NCBI GenBank assembly: GCA_001586965.3
Contig: LUCW03000033.1
Location: 32,501 to 59,774, forward strand
From: Sphaeroforma sirkka
Lineage: Eukaryota > Opisthokonta > Ichthyosporea > Ichthyophonida
DNA length: 27,274 bases
Direction: 5' to 3'
How positions within the stretch are numbered: the first letter of the stretch is position 1; every line of letters starts with the position of its first letter. Below are positions 10,640 to 20,105 of the stretch, one piece after another. Position numbers and translations under genes: made by a program. The notes under the pieces were generated by a model. That model made no database searches. It was not told where the DNA came from and saw only the letters and a list, made by a program, of their open reading frames with translations.

Positions 10640-10875
10640 TTCCTCTGGGTCCAATGTGGTCCATCATAAATAACATGGACATCATAGTTATCGCTAAGCG
10701 ACGATCTTAATGACGAACTGATTCTCGTCGGTGCCTGCGGTGGAATAACGCATAGGCGTTGTTGAACTTCAGTACCTCCGAATATCCCGACACAAGTGCC
10801 ATTTTGCTATTGAGACGACTGATAATGATCATAAGATTCGTTCCGTGTCCGCGCAAGGCATAGATATTTTTTCCT
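10640..10875 (+). mobile_element. diverged Ty3 pol fragment (RT palm), plus strand
   Basis: This fragment aligns by eye to the RT section of copy A around 6600-6780: GACATCATAGTTATCGC, then AATGACGAAC, then AAGTGCCATTTTGCTATT and GCAAGGCATAGATATT, in the same order. Similarity is much lower than among copies A, B and C, so this is an older relative or a separate subfamily. It is a fossil fragment with no ends of its own. Confidence 0.7.
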
Positions 10876-11050
10876 TCTAATGTCTGGAAAATCTTCGGTC
10901 AGGGCTTCAAACTTGCGTTTCAGTGCGGCAAAAGCTTCCCACGGTACGGTCGTATAGCATCCGCATTGTTGCCGATCTACGTCACGTGAGAATGGAGATA
11001 AGGTGCTGTTGATAGTCCGATATGCATCGCGATTTCCTTTGGTGTCCATC
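10876..11050 (-). mobile_element. diverged Ty3 pol fragment (RT-RNase H connector), minus strand
   Basis: On the minus strand WEAFAALKRKFEALTEDFPD matches the connector pattern before RNase H (copy A: AMKDAVVNAVALHFPVD). It continues the pol order of the plus-strand fragment beside it but in opposite orientation, so an inversion or two separate insertions occurred. The match is short, so confidence is moderate. Confidence 0.5.
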
Positions 11051-11425
11051 GATTGCCTCTGACGGGGTCAGATCGGTCAATAACAAACATGCTTCACAAG
11101 CGTGGGAGGCGAATTGTCTGGGTTATCCAAGGAAGCCAGTCGACCTTCGTTACGAGAATAGTGGTCGTCTTCCATATACCTTCGAGCTCATAGTGATAGC
11201 GCGAGATCAGAGTGACCTGATAAGTTGTTAGAGTACAATGGGTAAACTTTAAAAGAAGTGCAAATGTATATGTTTTTTCTGACCTGAACCATGGTTTTAT
11301 ACCTAAGGTACACTAATAAATGTTAGCCGCTTGGGCTGGTGTATGGGTAAAAAACATATGGTCAGTATGAGAAACCTTATGCAGAACACTTTAACACTTC
11401 ACAGTATGCTTTTCTATTTCAACTT
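11051..11425. other. spacer between copies A and B, right part
   Basis: I recognise no protein or RNA gene here. It ends where the outer edge of copy B's 3' LTR begins. It could be flanking host DNA or further decayed element sequence. Confidence 0.4.
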
Positions 11426-11524
11426 CGCGAGATAACTGTTTCTCAACGTTCTCCTCCTCATGATGCCTTTTGCATAGGTTGTGACTAACATATAAACAGT
11501 AATCCTAAAATGACTGACTCTTAA

Positions 11525-11533
11525 ATGAGTCAT
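11525..11533 (-). promoter_or_regulatory. Gcn4/AP-1-type site in copy B LTR
   Basis: ATGACTCAT (minus-strand reading) is the palindromic optimum for Gcn4/AP-1-type bZIP factors. It is part of a hairpin, TGACTC...GAGTCA. The same 9-mer is in both LTRs of copy C. A role in stress-induced transcription is inferred. Confidence 0.45.
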
Positions 11534-11570
11534 TAGTCATGTGTTGTAAAACCAGCAAAACCCTAAAACC

Positions 11571-11598
11571 CAGTTTATCAGATTATTATGATAAACTG
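11571..11598. promoter_or_regulatory. paired-GATA palindrome in copy B LTR
   Basis: CAGTTTATCA (11571-11580) is the perfect inverse of TGATAAACTG (11589-11598). Each arm contains a TGATAA GATA-factor motif, facing in opposite directions. The copy C 5' LTR has a 12-bp-arm version. It could be a factor-binding pair or an RNA hairpin. Confidence 0.45.
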
Positions 11599-11659
11599 TA
11601 AAACTTGTAATAAACCTAAAATAATCAAATAAATATAAGTACTTGTATTCTGACCACAA

Positions 11660-11667
11660 CCCCCCCC
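11660..11667 (-). other. polypurine tract of copy B
   Basis: In element sense TTT is followed by eight G and then T before the LTR start. In Ty3 elements such a tract primes plus-strand DNA synthesis. Copy C has AAGGGG at the same place and copy A has TTAGGG. Confidence 0.7.
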
Positions 11668-11734
11668 AAACTGAAGCACTGAACAAAGCAGTGTGCCAGT
11701 TTCAGAGATGATGAGAATAGCATAGTACCTTATG

Positions 11735-11835
11735 TGCTGGCGTTTATCCTCGAGAGCTAGAGCATTGTGCTGGCATTTATCCTCAGAGAGCTAGAGCATT
11801 GTGCTGGCATTTTCCTCCTCAGAGAGTTAGAGGAC
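11735..11835 (-). repeat. 3' minisatellite block 2, copy B
   Basis: About three units in the reverse orientation (ATCCTCGAGAGCTAGAGC plus ATTGTGCTGGC) are homologous to block 2 of copy A but fewer in number. Confidence 0.85.
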
Positions 11836-12049
11836 TCGATAGAGGACCCTGATACGTCTCGAGCGACCGGTCGTGTTTGAATTCTTGAAGCTACTGTTCA
11901 TCTGTGTCAGCATATAGAAGTTTGGCAAATACAATATAGGACTGAACTTGTGTCGGAGAAAAACTGCCAGTGGCAGAAACTGTGCAAACCATTAACCCGC
12001 TGTTTCAAACAAAGCCCAAGGAGTTGTTTGATTGATTTCGCTGTGTTAT

Positions 12050-12385
12050 ACTCCGAAGCTAGAGTGGCTCATTTAACCTCGCGAGCTTGAGCCGCTGACG
12101 ATTTTTCCTCGCGAACTCGAGTGCTAACCGTTTATTCTCGCGAGCTCGAGTGGCTGGTTTATACTCAGGAGCTAGAGTCGCTGCTTTTTTATACTCAAGA
12201 GCTCAGAGTGGCTGGTTTATACTCGGGAGCTAGAGTCGCTGCTTTTTTTATACTCAAGAGCTGAGTGGCTGGTTTATACTCGGGAGCTAGAGTCGCTGCT
12301 TTTTTTTTATACTCAAGAGCTCGAGTGGCTGGTTTATACTCGGGAGCTAGAGTTGCTGGTTTATGCTCCAGAGCTTGAGCTCGAT
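12050..12385 (-). repeat. 3' minisatellite block 1, copy B
   Basis: About eleven units, read on the plus strand as GGCTGGTTTATACTCGGGAG plus CTAGAGTC, alternate with variants containing runs of six to nine T. They match block 1 of copy A in reverse. The T-run length varies from unit to unit, which suggests slippage. Confidence 0.9.
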
Positions 12386-12418
12386 ATCCGAGAACAAAGT
12401 TACATTGAAGATAAAGTA

Positions 12419-12620
12419 TTATAACTGTGCACGTTGGCGCTTACGTGTCCGTGTCTGCGAAGCTTTGTGGTAGGCCGCGATAACGTTGGCATCATCTAAA
12501 GCTTCTGCTGTTTCCCACGTTGGTTCGCCTTCTCGCCATCTCACCAGGTATTCCAACTTCCCCTCGTCATCATCATTCGTACGGTGTGTGATAATATGGC
12601 GAAACTCAACCCCTCCTTCG
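12419..12620 (-). pseudogene. pol: C-terminal chromodomain of pol, copy B
   Basis: EFRHIITHRTNDDDEGKLEY is followed by LVRWREGEPTWETAEALDD and ANVIAAYHK, a chromodomain pattern as in copy A, ending in the basic tail RTRKRQRAQL. Known chromovirus integrases use this domain to find heterochromatin. Confidence 0.85.
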
Positions 12621-12669
12621 GTCCATAAGTCTTCGTTAATTGGTGGGTCTGTGCGTCTATGCACTAAAC

Positions 12670-13750
12670 GGAGGAGTTCCACCCGTACCGGTTTGTCCTT
12701 GAATTCTGGTGGGGCGGAACCATCTTTGTTCGCTAACTCATAGCGTTGACCGTGTCTAGCTTTGACTACATATGGACCAAACAATGGCCGCATGGCCTTC
12801 GTTGTTCGGCCTTCTGATCGTACCATGACCACATCTCCTTCGTCGAAATATACCAAGTCGTGAGCATGCAGGCGGTCAAATGTCGTCGTAAGCTTGCCTG
12901 TATACTTCTTGGTAATGTGGTGGGGGGTCGGCAATATAGTGTCCTGTAACTGGTCTAATCGTTGTGCCCAGGTGTCATTCGTCATCGGCTGGGAATCCGG
13001 TAACCCGTCTGTGAAATCGGCGAACGGAACATGGCGGCGGCCAAAGTACACGCTAAACGGTGCACTCTTATGGCGGCGGGATATCCGAAGGTTCTGGTAT
13101 AGCATCGTAAACGGAAGGCGTTCGTCCCATCGAAGGGGAACCGCCTCACAGCATTGTCGAATAGAACATGTAATCTCCTTGTGACGTCGTTCTGCCGCGC
13201 CCAGCACTTGGGGTCGATATGGTGGAGACACCTTATGTAGCATCCCCACTTCTTGGACCAGAAGCTCCACTATCTTGTTGGTGAACTCCTTCCCCATGTC
13301 TGTTTGAATTTTACGGGGGAAGCCATGTTCGCCAAAAATATCTATGAGTGTCTGTGTCGTGGTTTCCTTTGTCTTGTCCGGTGTGGCTCGAAGGATAGAA
13401 TAGCCTGTGGCGATGTCCAAGACGTGAAGAATATAATTGTTCTTGCGTCTGGACTCCAGTGGCCTCGGGATGTAGTCCACTTGAATATGGTCCCACGGGT
13501 AGCGCGCATCGATGCTAATCATTGGGTGGAAACCTTTACGAAGTGTGTCCTGTCCCAAACATGTGCCACATTGCCGCTTAACCTCTGTGGCTAACTCAAG
13601 TGCCCCTGGCCAAACGTGACCGTTCTGACGAAGTTGTTGGACTGTGTCCGCCGCCCCATGATGTCCTTGTTCGTGTTGCGCTTGCGTGAGTTGCGTACGA
13701 CGCTGTTTCTCCTCCGGGCTCGCTTGTGCAAACGCCGGTTGACCCTCTGC
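12670..13750 (-). pseudogene. pol: integrase region of pol, copy B
   Basis: The HHCC domain (HEQGHHGAADT...CGTC, near 13674-13560) is followed by the core with DHIQVDYIP, QTDMGKEFTN and AAERRHKEI, which supply the DDE triad, then the LFGPYVVKARHGQRYEL GPY/F module. This is the longest uninterrupted pol stretch in the window. It differs from copy A only by scattered substitutions. Confidence 0.93.
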
Positions 13751-13969
13751 ATCTGCCATTGCCACTGAGATTCCTCGCGCTGTGTCTAAGCACATGTCAT
13801 ATTTTGTATGCTTTGGTTCTGCATAACCAAGTCGCTGTGAAAACAGCGGGTCCAGTTTGAACCCATTGGGAGGACCCACCCGTGCTACTACGGTATGACC
13901 CCATGGTGTCTTCCCACTTGCGTACTTAGCGTACTTGAGGAACGTGTGTGGTGTCCGTGGTACCAGCGC

Positions 13970-14230
13970 CGGTTCTGTCTGCAATAACTGCTTGAACAGG
14001 TCGAACCATGGTGCTCTTGGTACCCATGGTAGACATACTGTGGCCCGTGCGCCGTCGGCTCGTATCTTACGTAACATCCTGTGTATCTATTCCCAAGGCG
14101 GGTTCATCCATTCATCGACTATCGACCAGTTGTAGGCAAACGCTCCTTCCCCATCATCCTTCGTCCAGAACAGAGGAAGCTGAGCGTTGGTTGGGTCCGC
14201 AAATACATCTATGTCATTTGGTCCTAAGTG
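13970..14230 (-). pseudogene. Dam-like module in pol, copy B
   Basis: NDIDVFADPTNAQLPLFWT, then NPPW (14104-14093), then ADGARATVCLPWVPRAPWFD show the order expected of Dam-type methyltransferases (DxxA/N, NPPY-like catalytic box, hydrophobic strand followed by Trp-aromatic). It occupies the same place between RNase H and integrase as in copies A and C. Whether the family used it for base methylation is unknown. Confidence 0.6.
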
Positions 14231-14309
14231 TTGTTGCGCTTGTTCAAAGTAACTAGGGAATAACTGCCAGCAGTCTGTATACATTATTTCGAGTTCGTCC
14301 TGTTCCGCT

Positions 14310-14730
14310 GTCCCCTCGTGTACTCTACTTAACATGTCCGGGAGCACATTTGTCTCTCCTGGTATATGCGATATGGCGAAGTTGAATGGCGCGATGATAT
14401 GATGCCATCTCTGAAGCATCGGATTAAGCTTGAGCTGTGTGTTCATATACACAAGGGTCTTGTGGTCCGTGAAGACCGCAAACCGTTGCCCATCAAGTAT
14501 TCCCTGAAATGTGTCAGACCATATACCAATGCCAGTAACTCCTTCATAGGTGTGGCGTAGTTCTGTTGCGCATGGTTCAGAGTCTTACTAAAGAACATTA
14601 AGTAATGTTTCTTACCGTCGACCCATTGGAATAGCGCGCCCCCCCAAACCGTAATCGCTAGCGTCGGTTTCCAAGTTCAGAGGAATGCCGTCGACCGGAA
14701 AGTGTAACGCCACAGCATTCACCACTGCGT
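14310..14730 (-). pseudogene. pol: RNase H region of pol, copy B
   Basis: This region corresponds to 7000-7420 of copy A in reverse. The DASDYG block is near 14668 and the region ends with HIPGETNVLPDMLSRV. It is highly similar to copy A. Confidence 0.88.
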
Positions 14731-14829
14731 CCTTCATTGCCTGCTACGCCTGTGCATGTCTCTTCTCCCAACGATCACCTATCAACTCCTTTAGTTTGAG
14801 TTTGTAAAATTCGCGCAAGGGTGCAACCG

Positions 14830-15540
14830 TGTTCGCGAAATTAGGCAGATGTTCGTGGAGGTAATTTGCTAAACCCAACGCCGAGGCTATATCTTTGTAC
14901 CGTAGTGGTGTGGGCCAGTCGATCAGCTTGGCCTGCTTTTCATGGTCAATGTCAATGCCGTGTGCCTATACTTTCTTCCCTAGGATCATGACTTCGGAAA
15001 TAGCGAAGTGGCACTTGGCAGGGTTAAGCTTAAAACTGTGGTATGTTAAGCGTTGTATCACCTTCTGCATCGTCCTAACGTGTTCGTCATAATCGTCACT
15101 GGCGATAACTATGTCATCGATATAGTGGTGAACCAGTAAGCCATCAAGTATCGTACTCAAGGTACGTTGGAACTGCTGCGTGAGTACATGAAGACCGAAC
15201 GGTGCTGATGTGAACGAGTACTGATAACGTTCGTGTGTGAAACTAAATAAGTATTGTGAGTCTGGATGGATGGGCAGCCTGTGGTATGCAGCCGATATGT
15301 CCAGCGTCGTGTAGTACTTCTTACTCTTGAGGCGAGATATGAGTTCGTTGACCTTGGGGATCAGGAACTGGTCACCAGGTATAAGCGCGTTAACGGCACG
15401 CATGTCTAAACACACGCGTACCTTCTTGACGTTGCCTTCCGCATCGAATGTCGGTACCGCAAGGAGAGGAAGATTAACAGTCGTTGGTGTCGTTCGTTTC
15501 GTGATCACCAAATCCGTCAACCACTTCTTCACTTGTTCAT
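14830..15540 (-). pseudogene. pol: reverse transcriptase region of pol, copy B
   Basis: VRVCLDMRAVN, TTLDISAAYHRLPIHP, SFTSAPFGL, YIDDIVIAS (YIDD at 15124-15113) and LNPAKCHFAISE appear in order, as in other Ty3-type RTs. It is continuous with the protease region in one open stretch. Confidence 0.93.
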
Positions 15541-15809
15541 CCACATAGGGGAGCCATCGATCGGATACGAAGTTACGCGCCGATCGCCGCATCTGCAACG
15601 CTTGTTCATGGGTTACTGGGATGGCTACCTCACTCCCTTCCAGACGACAGCGCGCGTTGTCGGCAATTTTCGCATTGGCTTCCAAATCCTGTGCCAACCG
15701 TTCGCGTACATCGACGGGTTCCGTCGTGTTAGGTGCTTGTCGGCGTGGTATGGGTTCGAGGAGCTCTTCTAGTTCTGTGGGGTCTATTGGTGCTAGTGGC
15801 GATTGGATA

Positions 15810-16170
15810 CCGCCTATGTATAGGCCCAAGCCTTTCAACATATCTTGCCCCACTATAACATCTATACCCGTCGGCAAGTTTATCAATTCTAATGAACCGT
15901 CGATAATTCTGGTACCGTATCTTATAGGTACCACTTCCGTCGTCCCCAGTCGAGGAGTTTGCACCGCCTTGTCAGCTAAATATATAAATGACCCAGGTGG
16001 TGCTGGAGTTATTGGTCGGCCAAGGAGGTTTGCGGATGTCTGTGAGATACAACTTCTATTTGCTCGCGTGTCTATCAAGGCTTTGAACGTACGTCCGTGG
16101 ATTTGTACTTGAATATAGACTCGGTTGTATGACGTCAGCAATGGGTCTTGTATTGCCATCACTGCTCCAA
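15810..16170 (-). pseudogene. pol: aspartyl protease region of pol, copy B
   Basis: This retropepsin-like segment (YIQVQIHGRTFKALIDT; SCISQTSANLLG; DVIVGQDMLKGLGLYI) lies between gag and RT as in copy A, which it matches closely. Confidence 0.75.
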
Positions 16171-16219
16171 TCGTGGTAACAAAAATGAAGCTCCTATCCG
16201 ACTCAGACACCCTCACCTC

Positions 16220-18509
16220 TCATGCGTGATCGGCTACCGACTCCCGCGTCTCATAGGCGTGGTTTGGTGTTGACGTCATGTACTTCGTGAAGTTTCGTAT
16301 TGATATGAACCTCTGTAGCTTCCGATGGTAGAGCCAAGTCTTCGTCCTGTGTAATCGCATTCACCTGTGCTTGAAGTGTCGGACGTATTGTGGCTACGTC
16401 TCTAGTCTGGGATGTATTCTGCTCTTGTTCTGCGGTTGATGTTGTGGACGGTCTGTGTACCGATTGTACGTCCCTCAAAAGGACGGTTGTTGTCGTATAG
16501 CCTTGCGCGACCCTCCGCGCTCCGCGCTTGCGACGCCCTGAAATGATGACACTGTGGGATGTGCCTATCACCTGGTGGCGCCTGTGCCTGGCACCCCGCA
16601 CAAGTCGTTGGTACCGTAGGTTGGGGACGTTGAGTCCAATTTTGCGTTTGTTGTCTACTCATGTGTAGGTTGGGGCGGCTATTGGTGTCATCGTGACTTC
16701 CATTGGTCGAAGGGCCCTCGCGTTTGTTGCGACACTGGAAACGTGCTGTCGTACGTTGCTGTACATCCTGAATGTCAGGGCTCAACAGCTGTATAAGCTC
16801 GTGTGTCTCCATCAGTTGCCACTTGGGATGCAACTGTAGAGTACGTTCATACGTACGGCCATTGAGAGCTTCTTCCAACAGTTGTACAATGCAGTGGTTC
16901 ACTAAATTCTGTTGGAAGTCGGCATCTGTCTGGCACCGTTCACGTGCCCTCCTGTGGTTCTCCATGAGCTGTGTCATTTGTTCCATAAGAGGAGTGTACA
17001 TGTTGCGACTTTGGCCCTTGGCTAACTTGCGAAACGCGGGATCGACAGTGGCTTGTGTTTCGTGCGAACAGATCTGTTCGATCTGTAGCTGAGGTGTGCA
17101 TGTCTTCAACCGTTCAGAATTGTCGCGGATGTAGTCCAGTGTTGACTTCTCCGCCTTGAAGTAAGATAGTACCTTGTGAACCCATGTAAGGTTCCAACTC
17201 TCATCCAGCCCTGCGATTTGTGCGTTCTTGAACGCCTCGAGGAGAGCCCCCCTTGTGTCCCGTTCCATAATATCATGTAGGTAGTATCTGTTCGACGGCT
17301 AATCAGGCCACGTACGTGGTGAAGGTACGGGACGCTTCTCTACCGGTCGGGACTCTAATGTAGCTCGAAGTGTCTCAATCACGCCCCGAAGAGCTTCAGC
17401 TCGAGCCGTGTTATTCTCCTCGATTGCTTGGCATAGCTCGTCACTTAAATGTAGTATCCGTGCGTGTAGCGCCTGTTGGCTTTTCTCGATACTCTCCGGT
17501 GTAGGAGGAGGTGTAGACATCGTTGTCTCCGCTGGCTTCAAAGATTTTTCTTGCCCATTCATCGTTGGTGTGCATAACGTGGTCTCTGTACGTCGAGGAG
17601 TCCGTCCGTACTCACTAGCGGATTCCTTCTCGAATATCTGACGTTGTTGGCGTTGGCGATATGTCGAACTCATTTGGTCTTGTCTCGTCTTGAGTGCCTC
17701 CTGCCCGTGTGGGCTCCGTTTGGCCAACCTTTGCTCGCGTACAACATCCTGGAATGATGGCGCTGCCTCCCTGGATGACAGTATCTCTTCCTCCTCAGAG
17801 GGTTGCCCTTCCGACTCCGGTGACTCGTATCCAAGGCCATGATGTGGTTGTGAATGACCTAGTATTCGAAACGTGGGATTATTCTCCCTATCTCGTGTTG
17901 TCTACCCCTGTCTGTGTGAACTAGTAGATTGGACGTGTGGAGACAACAAGGTAGTAGGGCGCTCTGAAGCCGTACGTTGCCATCTTTGTTCATACTTGTC
18001 CAACAGCGATTGTTGTTGAGCCATGAACTCGGTGAGCTTTTTGTGTTGACCGCTGCTCCCGCGTCGTACCCTTGTTGCTGGTGCGACGGCGATAACGCCT
18101 CCGCTTGTTAGGTGGGAGGCGTGGTTGCCCATTAACAGAGGATGAGGCGCCTGGGATACCCGAAGACGAACGGGGAGGCAGTCCGTTACTGGCTACATGG
18201 TCATCAGTAATGTACTGTTCCCTGTTCGCGCGCAGGTCGGAATATCCCTTGGCCTCGTCGTTGTCTGCTACATCTTCCGTTATAAGGCTAGGTTCACCCC
18301 TAGTTGCCGTAGGAATCTGCCGATCAAAGTTTGCTCCCTGGTTATGGACCTCGTCATTCTGAGTATCCCTCCGCTCTGTCTCAGACCGTTGACGGGAATG
18401 GTTTGTTGGATGTTGGTGGCGCTTGGTTTCCTCTCCGGTCTATATCATCCTCCTCCCGACGTGCAGGAGTTAGGCGTTGCTGTCGGCGGCTTTGACGTGT
18501 GTTGGACAT
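16220..18509 (-). pseudogene. gag: gag region, copy B (fullest version)
   Basis: The start MSNTRQSRRQQRL (ATG at 18509) opens a basic Arg/Gln-rich N-terminal section. It is followed by a Gln/Glu-rich section likely to form coiled coil, and a capsid-like section containing MERDTRGALLEAFKNAQ and, later, YERTLQLHPKWQLMETHEL. A Cys/His cluster, CAGCQAQAPPGDRHIPQCHH, lies near 16600-16540. The order fits matrix-like, capsid and nucleocapsid parts. The capsid call rests on position and helix-rich composition, not a named motif. The region is broken. Confidence 0.75.
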
Positions 18510-18575
18510 ATTAGTATGTATTGTAATGTAACGGAGGTTTGGAAATGAATGCAGTCATCCTCAAAATAGTTCGGG

Positions 18576-18583
18576 TATAAATA
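18576..18583 (-). promoter_or_regulatory. TATA box before gag, copy B
   Basis: TATTTATA in element sense, 74 bases before the gag ATG at 18509, is in the same CGGG...CCCG frame as in copy A. The spacing is kept in all three copies. Confidence 0.55.
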
Positions 18584-18745
18584 CTTCCCGTCCTAGAGGT
18601 TCGACGCCCATCTCAACAAATCTCGACATTCTTACTTAGACAATTTAGTTCGTGCCCAGTACTCCGTCCTTTGCCGTAGTATCAACTCACCCATGAATCC
18701 TGCTCATATCTTTAGCCCATGCATATGTTATGTGCAGCTTATGAT

Positions 18746-18980
18746 TTAGCCCCCGTCGGGGTTCACCCTACCTCCTTGTGTGCTTCTCCATCCTTCTGGT
18801 GGAGTCATCTGCCTCTTCAGTGAACTCTTCCTGCTCCTGAGAAGGCTCTTCAGCTCTTGTGTTGCTCCCCCCGTATGTCGCTGATTTATTCTTCCGTGCT
18901 CCAACATGTGCCATTGTGGTAAACAACCCATGATGGCTCCATATAGGCCTTCCTGACTCTGTCGATCCCTCTCTATGCAA
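18746..18980 (-). other. overlapping small leader frames, copy B
   Basis: Two frames overlap: MHREGSTESGRPIWSHH... (18980-18768, 70 codons, Glu-rich later) and MGCLPQWHMLEHGRINQ... (18931-18746, 61 codons). Copy A has matching sequence from about 3790 to 4000. Neither resembles a known protein. They may be upstream ORFs or chance. Confidence 0.3.
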
Positions 18981-19602
18981 CTAGACTCAACTTAATAATG
19001 CCCTCGTACGTCCCGTCGCCTGAAGTCCCCTAAGACAGATGTTTCTTAGTATTGTTCTTGGTTCTCGTCACCAACTATGGCCCTTATCTCGGTAGACCAC
19101 TTCTCTGTGAGTGTGTTGAGCTTTAGTATCTTGCAAACGACTGAAATGGAATGTTAGCTCGTCTGAAACCACTCGCTTTCTGTAATCGACTCGTTCTAAA
19201 CCTCTATATGCAGGTGGTATGTTTACCCTTGTTCCTACCCTATGCTTTCTACCAAGATGTAAATAAAAAATTGCTATAGCTCGCTTTTGTTTTAAACCTG
19301 GTGTGAGTCTATATTGTTTGTAACGTTGTCACTTTTAGCCCTACCTGTCTTAGGCACTACTATCCTATATCTTCTCTTGAATATTTCTCTGTTCAACACT
19401 TTAAAATCTACCTCTCTGACTCTATTTTCCTGTTTTAACGAAATTCTTTACCTCCCAACAATTGTCTTAACTACTCCAGCTTTTTTTTTTCTTCTGGTTT
19501 GTACGTGTCCTTAGTAGGGTCATGGTGTAACTACTGCCCTACTATTTATATCTCTAACCCTATAGTTTCGACCACTACTAAAGCTACTCTTAGTTATTAT
19601 TG

Positions 19603-19788
19603 TTACTTATCTTGTTCGTTGTCTGAGCCCTTCCGGACCTTCTGATTTCGCTCCTGTTCTGCTGATGTCAACCCTTTCGATGGCTCCTCGTGCTCAGTTG
19701 TAGTGTCTTTGTTTGATAATGTTTGTTGCTTTCTAATAATATTAGCTACTTGCTGAGAAAACCTGACCCTTTCTAACTGCCTAGCCAT
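19603..19788 (-). CDS. Leader small ORF, 61 aa, unknown function
   Basis: MARQLERVRFSQQVANIIRK opens a hydrophilic product with a Glu/Thr-rich middle and a SDNEQDK end. The copy C leader holds a 69-codon ORF at the comparable place, MSHQNERFRLSGR...KSDNQPDSTDK. The shared pattern (M-x-x-Q-x-E-R-x-R-x-S at the start, SDN and a final DK) is clearer in protein than in DNA, hinting at selection on a protein. No domain is recognised. It could be an accessory protein or a regulatory upstream ORF. Confidence 0.5.
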   Translation of the reverse strand: MARQLERVRFSQQVANIIRKQQTLSNKDTTTEHEEPSKGLTSAEQERNQKVRKGSDNEQDK

Positions 19789-19999
19789 ACTAGATCTACT
19801 TAGCTTAAAGCGTCGATCGATTCCTTCAGATCCTCTTGCCTGGTGCCGTTATATCTGCTGTTCGCCCGGTCTCCGTGTTTCTTCCGGGCCGCTGTCATCA
19901 TTTGACAGTAAGGACGGCATCGTGGCACTAGCGTCACTGTGTGGTCAGAATACAAGTACTTATATTTATTTGATTATTTTAGGTTTATTGCAAGTTTTA

Positions 20000-20027
20000 C
20001 AGTTTATCAGAATAATCTGATAAACTG
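20000..20027. promoter_or_regulatory. paired-GATA palindrome in junction LTR
   Basis: CAGTTTATCAGA and TCTGATAAACTG form perfect 12-bp arms around a 4-base loop. Each arm holds a TGATAA motif. It is conserved as a 10-bp-arm version in copy B and in degenerate form in copy C's 3' LTR. Confidence 0.5.
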
Positions 20028-20064
20028 GGTTTTAGGGGTTTTGCTGGTTTACAGCACATGACTA

Positions 20065-20073
20065 ATGACTCAT
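20065..20073 (+). promoter_or_regulatory. Gcn4/AP-1-type site in junction LTR
   Basis: ATGACTCAT is a perfect palindromic bZIP site. It is followed by TTAAGAGTCAGTCA, which supplies the other half of a hairpin and a further TCAGTCA near-site. Confidence 0.45.
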
Positions 20074-20105
20074 TTAAGAGTCAGTCATTTTAGGATTACT
20101 GTTTA

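Larger units (their letters stand above)
11426..11658 (-). mobile_element. Copy B 3' LTR
   Basis: In element sense the LTR starts TGTGGTCAGAATACAAG at 11658, directly after a run of eight G. Similarity to the 19940-20174 LTR continues to ...TTATCTCGCG at 11426, giving about 233 bp. The end is not the usual CA, so the true LTR end may lie a few bases away. It contains the paired-GATA palindrome and the ATGACTCAT site. Confidence 0.85.
11426..19939 (-). mobile_element. Copy B: Ty3/Gypsy chromovirus-like retrotransposon, most complete copy
   Basis: On the minus strand the order is leader, gag, protease, RT, RNase H, Dam-like module, integrase, chromodomain, minisatellite-rich 3' region, G8 tract and 3' LTR. 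Gag is fuller than in A or C. The element looks nearly whole but is broken, with about five interruptions; some frame changes between gag and pol may be natural, as Ty3 elements are known to shift frame there. Its 5' LTR is not seen in the expected orientation: the leader abuts an opposite-facing LTR at 19940, taken here as the 5' LTR of copy C. Pol is near-identical to copy A. Confidence 0.93.
18510..19939 (-). other. Copy B leader (5' region before gag)
   Basis: The leader is long for a Ty3 element, about 1.4 kb. In element sense it contains the 61-codon ORF, a purine-rich section of about 0.5 kb that copy A lacks, overlapping small frames at 18980-18746, a CCCC-GAC-GGGG stem near 18760 and the gag-proximal TATA box. 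It ends at the LTR start at 19940, which faces the other way. Confidence 0.7.

Noticed and set aside
19108-19612. The ~0.5 kb leader section present in B but not A, as a spliced intron
   Set aside because: The edges do not give a clean GT-AG pair that reproduces copy A's sequence, so a plain length difference between copies is the safer reading.
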